From contig NZ_FORI01000006.1 in assembly GCF_900113965.1 (NCBI RefSeq), positions 186,001 through 250,000 on the forward strand: a stretch of DNA of 64,000 nt, given 5' to 3'. The position numbers and the translations under genes were made by a program. Under the pieces are notes generated by a model that saw nothing but the letters and a program-made list of their open reading frames with translations, was not told the DNA's origin and searched no databases. This DNA is from Treponema bryantii. GTDB lineage: Bacteria > Spirochaetota > Spirochaetia > Treponematales > Treponemataceae. The number at the start of each line of letters is the position of its first letter. Within the stretch, counting starts at the first letter, position 1. Positions 56,459 to 64,000 of this stretch are shown here, one piece after another.

Positions 56459-57838
56459 ATGAAAAAATCTATTGTGGTTGCCTGTATGGCACTGGCTCTT
56501 GTTAGCTCAGTTTTTGCAGCAAGCAAGAAAAAATCAAAAGATGCTAAATCAATTAAACTTGGTATCTGGCCTGAAGATACTCTTACTGCAGACATTGCTA
56601 TGCACGAAGAGTATGTAAAAACCTTCAATACCTTCTTCCCGGATATTACAGTTGTTCCTGCATATTACAAGTATGCTACAGATAACTTTGTTCCACTTGC
56701 TTCAAGCGGACAGCTTCCAACAATTTATGACACATGGTTTACAGAGCCACAGAAGATTATCAATCAGGGCTTTGCAAAAGATATCACAAAAGAAGTAAAG
56801 GAGCTCGGCTGGGACAAAAAGATGAACCCTGGCGTACGCGACCTTCTTTCAAAGAACGGAAAGATTTACGGTGTACCACGTGACGCTTACGCTCTTGGTC
56901 TTATGATCAATGTTGATCTTTTCAAGCAGGCTGGCCTTGTAGACAAAGACGGTCTTCCAGACTATCCAAAGACATGGACTGACCTTGCAGAAAAAGCAAA
57001 AATTATCAAAGAAAAAACAGGAGCTGCAGGACTCTGTCTTCTTGCAAAAGATAACGCAGGTGGCTGGCACTTCACAAACATTGCCTGGGACTTCGGTGCA
57101 GTATTCGAGGTACAGAAGAAGGGTAAGTGGGTTGCTCAGATTGATACTCCTGAAGTTGCAGCTGCATTCCAGTATGTAAAAGATCTTAAGTGGAAGTACG
57201 ACGTACTCACAGCTGATCCAACAAACGAAGACTGGGGAACAGGCTTCCGATCGTTAGGAACAGGTGTTGCTGCTATGTACATTGCTGCACAGGATGCAGT
57301 TAATCAGCCAACACAGGTAAACGGTCTTCCTGTAACAAGCCTTGCTCTCGAGCCACTTCCTGCAGGACCAAAGGGACAGTACTCACTCATGGGTGGTACA
57401 CCATACATGTTCTCACCAACAGCAACAAGCGAACAGGTAAAGGCATGTCTCAAGTATCTTGAGATTATGGGTAAGTCTCCTTCAGTTTCAAATGAAGCAA
57501 TTGCAGGTATGTCTGCAGATGCAGCTAACCGCATGAACGAAGGTATTCCTGTAATTCCACCATTCCCAGCATGGAGTGATGCAGCACTTGAAGCAGCTCG
57601 CGATAAGGCAGAAAAGCCATACCGCAACGTAGATATGAGACTCTATCAGAACTACTACGACATGGTTCAGAAGAGCGGAAACGTTAAGAGCGAAGAGCCA
57701 ATGTGTGCGCAGGATCTGTATGCAGAACTTACAAAAGTTTTGCAGGCTGTAATTACAGACAAGAATGCAGATATCCCATCACTTTTGAAGAAAGCTCAGA
57801 AGAACTTCCAGAGCATCCTTGATTCAGAAGTAAACTAA
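56459..57838 (+). CDS. ABC sugar transporter, substrate-binding protein
   Basis: 459 residues, GGAGGA upstream. Signal peptide (SIVVACMALALVSSVFAAS) without a lipobox Cys, so it appears to be a free periplasmic protein. Cluster-B sugar-binding family: IKLGIWPEDTLTADIAMHEE, LPTIYDTWFTEPQKII, GKIYGVPRDAYALGLMINVD, GTGVAAMYIAAQDAVN and SLMGGTPYMFSP. It delivers an oligosaccharide to the two permeases downstream. A hairpin follows its stop and probably sets its transcript level above that of the permeases. Confidence 0.93.
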   Translation: MKKSIVVACMALALVSSVFAASKKKSKDAKSIKLGIWPEDTLTADIAMHEEYVKTFNTFFPDITVVPAYYKYATDNFVPLASSGQLPTIYDTWFTEPQKIINQGFAKDITKEVKELGWDKKMNPGVRDLLSKNGKIYGVPRDAYALGLMINVDLFKQAGLVDKDGLPDYPKTWTDLAEKAKIIKEKTGAAGLCLLAKDNAGGWHFTNIAWDFGAVFEVQKKGKWVAQIDTPEVAAAFQYVKDLKWKYDVLTADPTNEDWGTGFRSLGTGVAAMYIAAQDAVNQPTQVNGLPVTSLALEPLPAGPKGQYSLMGGTPYMFSPTATSEQVKACLKYLEIMGKSPSVSNEAIAGMSADAANRMNEGIPVIPPFPAWSDAALEAARDKAEKPYRNVDMRLYQNYYDMVQKSGNVKSEEPMCAQDLYAELTKVLQAVITDKNADIPSLLKKAQKNFQSILDSEVN

Positions 57839-57861
57839 TCTGCTAATTCAAAAATAAAAAA

Positions 57862-57894
57862 TGGAGTTGTCCGGATACGGCCCGGACAGCTCCA
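57862..57894 (+). terminator. Intercistronic hairpin between binding protein and permeases
   Basis: TGGAGTTGTCCGG pairs with CCGGACAGCTCCA (one G-T) around ATACGGC. No T-run follows, so it is more likely an mRNA-stabilising or attenuating hairpin than a full terminator. Confidence 0.7.
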
Positions 57895-57909
57895 TTAAGT
57901 GAGGAAAAT

Positions 57910-58785
57910 ATGAAAAATAAATTCTGGCAAAAGAATATATCCGGCTGGCTTTTGATGCTGCCAAGTGTCATTTTGTTCGGCTTTTTTGTCTGGGGACCTC
58001 TGGTTTCCTGTATCCGAATATCTCTTTATTCTGCCCAGGGTGTAAACTTAAATCAGTTCGTAGGCTTTAAAAACTACATAAGGGTTTTCAAGCATCCGGA
58101 CTTTCTTCCGGCACTCAAGAATACTTTTTCATATACTCTCTGGTCATTATTAATCGGCTTCCTCGTGCCAATTATTCTGGCCCTGTTTATCAGCGAAATC
58201 AGACGGGGAAAAAGTCTTTTTAAGGTTGGCGTTTATCTGCCAAATATCGTACCGGGCATGGCAATGGTTTTGATGTTCAGCTTTATCTTTAAGCCTGGTG
58301 CAAACGGAATCTTAAATGTATTCCTGAATAAAATGGGGCTTCCGGCTTTGGGCTGGCTTACAAATCCAAAACTTACAAAGCCTCTGATTATCATTTCACT
58401 TACCTGGAAAGGTGCGGGCGCAACAGCCCTTCTATATATCGCAGGTCTTCAGGGAATAGACCCGGAGCTTTATGAAGCAGCAATTATTGATGGAGCGGGC
58501 ATCTGGAAAAGAATCCGCTACATCACTTTGCCTTGCATTTACAATCTTGCACGTACACTGCTCATTCTTCAGATTATCTCGGTTTTCCAGATTCTGTATG
58601 AACCGCTCGTAATGACAAACGGTGGACCAAACAATGCATCAATTTCAATCATGCAGCTTATGTACCGTTTCGCATTTGAAAAATACGACTATCCAAAGGC
58701 AAGTGCCGTGGCTGTAATAATCTGTATCATTCTTGCAGCCCTCACAGTTGCCTATAACAAACTGAATAAAAAGAAGGATTTCTAA
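57910..58785 (+). CDS. ABC sugar transporter permease (MalF/UgpA type)
   Basis: 291 residues with six membrane helices. The cytosolic EAA loop reads EAAIIDGAGIWKRIRYITLP, which couples to the transporter ATPase. N-terminal helix SGWLLMLPSVILFGFFVWG and periplasmic ends are typical of the inner-membrane permease of CUT1 systems. Pairs with the second permease 2 bp downstream. No MalK-type ATPase is encoded in the locus, so a shared ATPase elsewhere in the genome is implied. Confidence 0.95.
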   Translation: MKNKFWQKNISGWLLMLPSVILFGFFVWGPLVSCIRISLYSAQGVNLNQFVGFKNYIRVFKHPDFLPALKNTFSYTLWSLLIGFLVPIILALFISEIRRGKSLFKVGVYLPNIVPGMAMVLMFSFIFKPGANGILNVFLNKMGLPALGWLTNPKLTKPLIIISLTWKGAGATALLYIAGLQGIDPELYEAAIIDGAGIWKRIRYITLPCIYNLARTLLILQIISVFQILYEPLVMTNGGPNNASISIMQLMYRFAFEKYDYPKASAVAVIICIILAALTVAYNKLNKKKDF

Positions 58786-58787
58786 CT

Positions 58788-59663
58788 ATGGAAAATAAGA
58801 AAGAATCATATACAGGTGTTATTAGAGATTTTGATATGAGGCACATGAGTGTGAAAATCATCTATTACATGGTTTTCGCAGTTTGTGCAGCAATTCTGAT
58901 TGTTTGTATTTTTCCGTTTGTCTGGACCATACTTTCAAGCTTCAAGACAATCAAGGAGTTTGCAAGCGAACCGAATATCATACCTCATCAGTTTCAGATT
59001 TCAGGCTTTGTAAAAACCTGGACATCGCTCAAGTTCGTAAAATATTACATGAACTCTGCCATCTCAGTTTTGGGAAGCATAGTCTGCGCCATCCTTTTTA
59101 ATGGCCTGTTCGGCTATGTAATGGCAAAGGTAAAACCATACGGTTCAAAGTTTTTTGAAATGCTCGTAATGTGGGGACTTTTGATTCCATCAACAACAAG
59201 CATTGTTCCGCTGTTCATGAACCTTTCAAAGATCGGGCTCACCGGAACCTTTATTCCGCTCTGGCTTGCAATGGGAGCCAATGCCTTCTACGTAGTTTTG
59301 TTCAAAAACTTTTTCGATTCAATTCCGGCTTCATATATTGAGGCTGCAACAATCGACGGAGCGGGAAACATCCAGATCTTTTTTAAGATTGTAGTTCCGC
59401 TTTCAAAATCAATCATCATGGTTGTAGGGCTTTATGCAATCACTGCAGCCTGGTCAGACTTTTTGCTTCCGTTCCTGCTTTTGCAGAACACACAGTTTGA
59501 AACAGTAATGGTAAAGCTGTTCTCACTCATGCGTGGTGCAAAAATAAATGATGTAGAAATGCTGCGGGCAATTGTATTTGCAATCATACCGCCGGTAATT
59601 CTGTTCATCATTTTCCAGAAGCAGATTACACAGGTAACAATTCAGTCTGGAATTAAGGGGTAA
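58788..59663 (+). CDS. ABC sugar transporter permease (MalG/UgpE type)
   Basis: 291 residues with six membrane helices. The EAA loop is EAATIDGAGNIQIFFKIVVP. Helices such as FAVCAAILIVCIFPFVWTIL and WGLLIPSTTSIVPLFMNLSK match CUT1 second permeases. Follows the first permease with a 2-bp gap and precedes the GH65 gene by 3 bp, so the import and phosphorolysis genes are cotranscribed. Confidence 0.95.
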   Translation: MENKKESYTGVIRDFDMRHMSVKIIYYMVFAVCAAILIVCIFPFVWTILSSFKTIKEFASEPNIIPHQFQISGFVKTWTSLKFVKYYMNSAISVLGSIVCAILFNGLFGYVMAKVKPYGSKFFEMLVMWGLLIPSTTSIVPLFMNLSKIGLTGTFIPLWLAMGANAFYVVLFKNFFDSIPASYIEAATIDGAGNIQIFFKIVVPLSKSIIMVVGLYAITAAWSDFLLPFLLLQNTQFETVMVKLFSLMRGAKINDVEMLRAIVFAIIPPVILFIIFQKQITQVTIQSGIKG

Positions 59664-59666
59664 AAA

Positions 59667-62003
59667 ATGGGAAAGTATGCAGACATATATCTTAAGGGTG
59701 ATGCCTGGAATATCATAGAAGAGGGCTTCAGTGCAGAACACAGCGAAGTTTCCGAATCAATTTTTTCGCTTGCAAATGAATTTACAGGAGTGCGCGGATT
59801 TTTTGATGAAGGCGTTTCAGAAAATTATTCTGATGAAAAAGTTGCAAGCCTTCGCGGAGTTTATTTCAACGGAATGTACGAAGTTGAAAAAACAGAAGGA
59901 ACCGCATATAGGGGAATTGTTCAGCACACACACTTTATGATTAACTCGCCAGACTGGCTCTGGACAAAAATAATTTTAGATGATGAAGAAGTTCAGATCA
60001 CAAAAGAAAACACAAGTGAGTTCCTTCGCATTCTGGATATGCGTCACGGAAAACTTGTGCGAAGCTTTGTGTGGACTTCCAAAACCGGAAAAAAACTGCG
60101 CCTTGTTTTTACAAGAATTCTTTATATGGATGTTCCGAATTATGCCTGGCAGAAAATTGAATTTCAGCCGCTTAATTTTTCGGGCAGCATAAAAGTAATT
60201 TCTGCGTGCGACCTTGCACCGGTTCATCAGAGCCGCCAGAAATGCTACTGGGATTTTGTAAAAGAAATCAGATTCAATAATTCAGAAACGCTTCTGGTAA
60301 AAACAAAAACAACCGAGCAGAAACTCTGCATCAGCACTTCCTGGGAACACGATGCAGACATAAAAGAAGATTATTATTCTGAAGGAAAGATTTTTGGAAA
60401 AGCCTTTACGCTTGAGCTTACTGAAAAGAAAATCACTTCACTTGTAAAACGTGTCTGCTTTGTAATTGATAAATCAAATAAATATCTTGCAGAGGAACTG
60501 ATTCAAAAAACTTCCGAAGCTGCCATTGCGCAAAAAAAACTTACCTATGCACAGGCAGAATATAATCAGGCCTCTTACTGGAAAAGAGTGTGGGACTACA
60601 GCGACATTCAGATTGAAGGTGATGATTTAAATCAGCAGGGAATTCACTTCTGTATTTTCCAGATGAATCAGACCTATCACGGAATCGCAGATTCAGACAA
60701 TATCGGCGCCAAGGGGCTCACCGGCGAAGCTTACAACGGTCATGCCTTCTGGGATACAGAAACCTACTGTCTGCCCTTCTATCTTTATTCAAATATTAAA
60801 GCGGCCCGTAAACTTCTGGAGTTCCGTTACAGCACTCTGGAGCAGGCAAAGGCCCGCGCTAAAATGCTGGACTGTAGCGGTGCCTGTTATCCGGTTGCAA
60901 CTTTAAATGGTGATGAAGCCTGTAACCTTTGGCAGCACGCAAGCCTTCAGTTCCAGCCGAGTAGTGGAGTAGCTTACGGAATTGCGCATTACTATGCACT
61001 CACCGGTGACAAGGATTTTCTCTATGGTCACGGAATCGAAATGCTTATAGAAATCAGCCGTTTCCTTGCGGGCCGAGGAGCCTGGAATCAGGATCACACA
61101 GGCTTTGGTTTTTACGCAGTTATGGGGCCAGATGAATTTCATATGATGGTCAACAACAACGCGTACACAAACTATATGAGCAAAAAATCTTTTGATTTTA
61201 CGTTGAACGTTCTACGTAAAATGCAGGAAGAAAGCCCGGAATTGTACAAAAGGGTAGTGGAGAAAACAGGCTTTACAAAAGAGGAAGAAGAAAACTTAAA
61301 ACTCTGTTCAGAAAAAATGATTATTCTTTTTGATGAAAAGAAAAAACTTTATGAACAGCACGAAGGATATTTTACTCTTCCACATATCGACGTAAATAAA
61401 ATTCCTGTAGAAGATTTTCCTCTTTACGGCCACTGGTCTTATGACCGCATCTATCGTACCGACATGATTAAGCAGCCGGATGTTCTCATGTTCTGCTTTT
61501 TGTATCGCTCAGAATTCAGCCGCGAAGTGCTCAAGGCAAATTACGAATATTACGAGCCAAAGACAATTCATGAGTCATCGCTCTCGCCTTCGGTGCATTC
61601 AGTTCTTGCCTGCGATTTGAAAAAGATTGATGAAGCGCAGAAGTTCTTCGGTTTTGCAACACGACTGGATCTGGATAACTATAACCGTAATACGAGGGAA
61701 GGTTTGCATACTACGAGTATCGCCGCCGCGTGGATTAATATTGTCTTTGGGTTTGGCGGACTTCGTTCCGATCCAGACCTTCAGGAAAATCTTTCAATTG
61801 CGCCCGTTCTTCCTTCAACCTGGAAATCATACACCTTCAGATTTGTTTACGAAGGCTCTCTTGTCTGCGTAAAAGTATGCGGCAATGAAGTTGTTGTAAA
61901 CGTTGCAGAAGGCGAGCCTGTAAATCTGAACGTCTATAATAAGAATTATAAGATTTCAGAAGTGCCGCTTTCAATTCCAATGGAAACGGAGGCTTCTGTA
62001 TGA
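59667..62003 (+). CDS. GH65 glycoside phosphorylase (kojibiose/nigerose/maltose phosphorylase type), first of two
   Basis: 778 residues, normal for GH65. N-terminal beta-sandwich, then an (alpha/alpha)6 barrel from about 320. The catalytic acid is Glu in VMGPDEFHMMVNNNAYTN; other conserved segments are GLTGEAYNGHAFWDTETYCL and YYEPKTIHESSLSPSVHSVL near the phosphate site. GH65 enzymes split alpha-glucosides with phosphate, giving beta-glucose-1-phosphate and saving ATP. Linkage specificity (1,1; 1,2; 1,3; 1,4) cannot be read here. No signal peptide, so it works in the cytosol on imported sugar. An operator-like CGTTGAACGTTCTACG lies inside at 61201. Overlaps the next gene by 4 bp. Confidence 0.9.
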   Translation: MGKYADIYLKGDAWNIIEEGFSAEHSEVSESIFSLANEFTGVRGFFDEGVSENYSDEKVASLRGVYFNGMYEVEKTEGTAYRGIVQHTHFMINSPDWLWTKIILDDEEVQITKENTSEFLRILDMRHGKLVRSFVWTSKTGKKLRLVFTRILYMDVPNYAWQKIEFQPLNFSGSIKVISACDLAPVHQSRQKCYWDFVKEIRFNNSETLLVKTKTTEQKLCISTSWEHDADIKEDYYSEGKIFGKAFTLELTEKKITSLVKRVCFVIDKSNKYLAEELIQKTSEAAIAQKKLTYAQAEYNQASYWKRVWDYSDIQIEGDDLNQQGIHFCIFQMNQTYHGIADSDNIGAKGLTGEAYNGHAFWDTETYCLPFYLYSNIKAARKLLEFRYSTLEQAKARAKMLDCSGACYPVATLNGDEACNLWQHASLQFQPSSGVAYGIAHYYALTGDKDFLYGHGIEMLIEISRFLAGRGAWNQDHTGFGFYAVMGPDEFHMMVNNNAYTNYMSKKSFDFTLNVLRKMQEESPELYKRVVEKTGFTKEEEENLKLCSEKMIILFDEKKKLYEQHEGYFTLPHIDVNKIPVEDFPLYGHWSYDRIYRTDMIKQPDVLMFCFLYRSEFSREVLKANYEYYEPKTIHESSLSPSVHSVLACDLKKIDEAQKFFGFATRLDLDNYNRNTREGLHTTSIAAAWINIVFGFGGLRSDPDLQENLSIAPVLPSTWKSYTFRFVYEGSLVCVKVCGNEVVVNVAEGEPVNLNVYNKNYKISEVPLSIPMETEASV

Positions 62004-64000
62004 ACCCTTGGGAAATTGAAGATTCCGGTATTTCAGAGGAAAGCGTAATTCAGAATGGAAACCGCATGTTCTGCGGCAACGGCTTTATGGGCTACCGCGG
62101 AACTGTGGATGAAGCAGATAAGTCTTCCATGACCGGCCTTATTGTAAACGGCATATACGACCGCCAGGGAGACAAGTGGAGGGAGCCGGTTAATTTTCCA
62201 AACCCTCTTTTTATTCAGCTCAGCTTTGAAGGGCAGCCGCTCACACTTAAATCAGATTCGCTGAACTCTCATGTCCAGAAGCTTAATTTTCGTTACGGAA
62301 TCTTTTCGCGAAAAACTCTCTGGAATTGTAACGGTGCAGAACTCACTGTAGAAAGTGAACGCTTCCTCAGTATGAGTGAAAAAAATATTTTGTGTCTGCG
62401 TTATAAAATCACTTCGAACAAAGACATCACTCTTGGAATTATTCAGAAGATTGATGAAGAAGTTTATGACGCAAATGGTCCTCATTTTAAGATTGAAAAA
62501 AAATCAGATGTTGGAGAAGGGAAGTGTGGTGAAATCCTTATGTGCCGCACTCTGGAAAAACAGCTTCCTTTCGCTGTTGCTCGTATTTCAGATTTTTGCT
62601 CAGACACAATAACCTTAAAAGCTGCAGTGCCTCAGATTATAACTGTGTATGCTGCAGTTTTTACAAATCTTGATGAAAACAACAGCCCCATGGCTCCGGT
62701 GCCTGTAGAACAGTTTGCCTCCATTTCTGTTCTACAGGCAGAAAAAGCCGGCTGGGAAACTCTTCTTCAAAATCACAAAAAAGCCTGGGATAAAATCTGG
62801 GAAGATGGAGATGTGGTTATAGAAGGCGATGAAGAGGCCCGGCTTGCACAGAAAAATCTGCGCTACAGTCTTTATCATCTTCAGAGTATTGCTCCCCGTG
62901 GAAGAAAAGCCCTCTCGATTCCTGCCCGCGGACTTTCCGCGCAGACCTACAAGGGGGCCGTTTTCTGGGACACAGAGCTTTTTATTTTTCCGTATTTTCT
63001 GTACACCCAGCCCGAGCTTGCCTGTGAGTTTATTGAATACAGAATCAAAACTCTTGAAGGTGCAAAACGCAAAGCTGCAGCCTACGGTTACGAAGGTGCC
63101 TTTTATGCGTGGGAAAGTCAGGAAGATGGAGATGATGCCTGTTCAGATTACAACGTAACAGACGTCTTTACAAAACGCCCCGTGCGCACTTATTTCCGTG
63201 ACAAGCAGATACACATAAACGCCGCAATTGTTTACTGCATCTGCCAGTATGTGGAAGTTACCGGCGATACTTTAATCCTGCAAGAAGGTGGCCTTGAAGT
63301 AATTTTTGAGTGTGCAAAGTTTTATATTTCGCGCTGCATCTATATGCCTCTCAAAGACCGCTACGAGGTTCATGATGTAATTGGTCCGGACGAATATCAT
63401 GAACGTGTAAACAACAATGCTTACACAAACAAGATGATTTTGTTTACGTTGCAGAAGGCCGTGGAGTTTGCGGAGCAGCAAACAGAAACTTCGCCGAGCC
63501 CCGCGTCGCACAGTTTTACAAAATATATCCCCCTCGCAAAAGACATCTGTAAAAAACTTTACATTCCTTCTCCGAATGCCCAGGGACTTATCCCACAGTT
63601 TGATTCTTATTTTGATATGGAAGACTGCTCTCTGGAAACCGTGCGCTCCCGACTTCTCGATCCAAAAGAATACTGGGGCGGCGCCAACGGAGTTGCTTCT
63701 CATACTCAGATAATCAAGCAGGCAGACACAATCGTAATGCTAAATCTGTTTGATAAAGATTATGACAGCGCAGTCTTAAATGCCAATTATGATTATTACA
63801 ATCCACGTACAGAACATGGCTCTTCGCTCAGCGCCTGTATGTACGGAATGGTTGCCTGCAAAACTGGCCGCCTCAAAGACGCAGAAGAGTTTTACAAAAA
63901 AACAAGCTGCGTAGACATAAGCGGAAATTCCAAACAGTGGGCTGGTCTCATCTATATTGGCGGAACCCATCCCGCAGCTCAGGGTGGTAGCTGGATGATG
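62000..64000 (+). CDS. GH65 glycoside phosphorylase, second of two (partial, runs off the window)
   Basis: 667 residues are visible with no stop before the right edge. Starts MNPWEIEDSGISEESVIQNG in ATGA overlap with the first GH65 gene. The GH65 signatures are GNRMFCGNGFMGYRGTVDEA (N-terminal domain), RGLSAQTYKGAVFWDTELFI, VIGPDEYHERVNNNAYTN (catalytic Glu) and NPRTEHGSSLSACMYGMVAC (phosphate-site region), ending near GLIYIGGTHPAAQGG. It is clearly divergent from its neighbour, for example in the DEYHERVNNN acid motif versus DEFHMMVNNN, so the two probably handle different linkages or chain lengths of the same imported glycan. Confidence 0.9.
   Translation, partial: MNPWEIEDSGISEESVIQNGNRMFCGNGFMGYRGTVDEADKSSMTGLIVNGIYDRQGDKWREPVNFPNPLFIQLSFEGQPLTLKSDSLNSHVQKLNFRYGIFSRKTLWNCNGAELTVESERFLSMSEKNILCLRYKITSNKDITLGIIQKIDEEVYDANGPHFKIEKKSDVGEGKCGEILMCRTLEKQLPFAVARISDFCSDTITLKAAVPQIITVYAAVFTNLDENNSPMAPVPVEQFASISVLQAEKAGWETLLQNHKKAWDKIWEDGDVVIEGDEEARLAQKNLRYSLYHLQSIAPRGRKALSIPARGLSAQTYKGAVFWDTELFIFPYFLYTQPELACEFIEYRIKTLEGAKRKAAAYGYEGAFYAWESQEDGDDACSDYNVTDVFTKRPVRTYFRDKQIHINAAIVYCICQYVEVTGDTLILQEGGLEVIFECAKFYISRCIYMPLKDRYEVHDVIGPDEYHERVNNNAYTNKMILFTLQKAVEFAEQQTETSPSPASHSFTKYIPLAKDICKKLYIPSPNAQGLIPQFDSYFDMEDCSLETVRSRLLDPKEYWGGANGVASHTQIIKQADTIVMLNLFDKDYDSAVLNANYDYYNPRTEHGSSLSACMYGMVACKTGRLKDAEEFYKKTSCVDISGNSKQWAGLIYIGGTHPAAQGGSWMM

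Overview
The window looks like the chromosome of a host-associated spirochaete, most like a gut or rumen Treponema. This is inferred from gene content, without a database search: a moxR/DUF58/Bat operon with fused Bat proteins, many lipoproteins with spirochaete-style lipoboxes, porin-like outer-membrane barrels, a FecR-domain protein, a PRPP synthetase of the long (about 410 aa) type, and a poly-G tract inside a lipoprotein promoter, as known from T. pallidum. I see no phage, transposase, CRISPR or rRNA genes. Two tRNAs (Cys-GCA and Arg-CCT) are present.

Layout. 1-5981: the N-terminus of a LacI regulator leaving the window, then a tight run encoding a secreted protein, an outer-membrane barrel, a FecR-domain protein, a three-domain ECF transporter fusion (A-A'-T), a zinc-ribbon NUDIX hydrolase and a small membrane protein. 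6000-8200: a structured-RNA candidate, tRNA-Cys, and a single-aptamer glycine riboswitch with a terminator ahead of an AGCS alanine/glycine symporter. 8203-13116: two paralogous lipoproteins flanking a glycosyltransferase; the second has G8 between its -35 and -10. 13191-17071: PRPP synthetase, FGGY-type kinase, HAD phosphatase, MBL-fold hydrolase. 17084-27149: tRNA-Arg, a REC-HATPase-cNMP regulator, formate-THF ligase, RsuA-type pseudouridine synthase, citrate synthase, an XRE-cupin regulator and a VWA protein. 27157-37528: small lipoproteins, GalE, M20 peptidase, MraY with a degenerate PurH-like protein, AroA, a D12 DNA adenine methyltransferase, a secreted nuclease and an Smr protein. 37568-44184: the Bat/MoxR operon on the minus strand. 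44185-51147: three structured repeat elements, an aminotransferase, a solute-binding lipoprotein, a DMT exporter and MetH. 51220-64000: a carbohydrate locus with a LacI regulator, two operators, a GH99-like lipoprotein with a discoidin-like domain, a small lipoprotein, a porin, an ABC sugar importer without an ATPase, and two GH65 phosphorylases, the second running off the window.

The carbohydrate locus reads as one pathway. A surface GH99-like enzyme cuts a glycan, a porin passes the oligosaccharide, the ABC system imports it, and two GH65 enzymes phosphorolyse alpha-glucosides to beta-hexose-1-phosphate. The LacI protein probably represses it through paired TTGAGCGTTCAA sites.

The most unusual features are the non-coding ones. 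(1) A palindromic repeat, here called R1, occurs at least nine times. Its arms are constant, its apical helix varies but is always self-complementary, and it lies in frame inside the ECF fusion and MetH and supplies the stop codon of the NUDIX gene. (2) Two copies of a roughly 175-bp long-hairpin element share a near-identical core, but each has a different, perfectly self-complementary outer stem. A third, 284-bp hairpin lies beside copy 1. (3) The lipoprotein promoter has a G8 spacer. (4) Nine genes have a -10 box ending 6-8 nt before the ATG and no Shine-Dalgarno sequence, which suggests leaderless transcripts.
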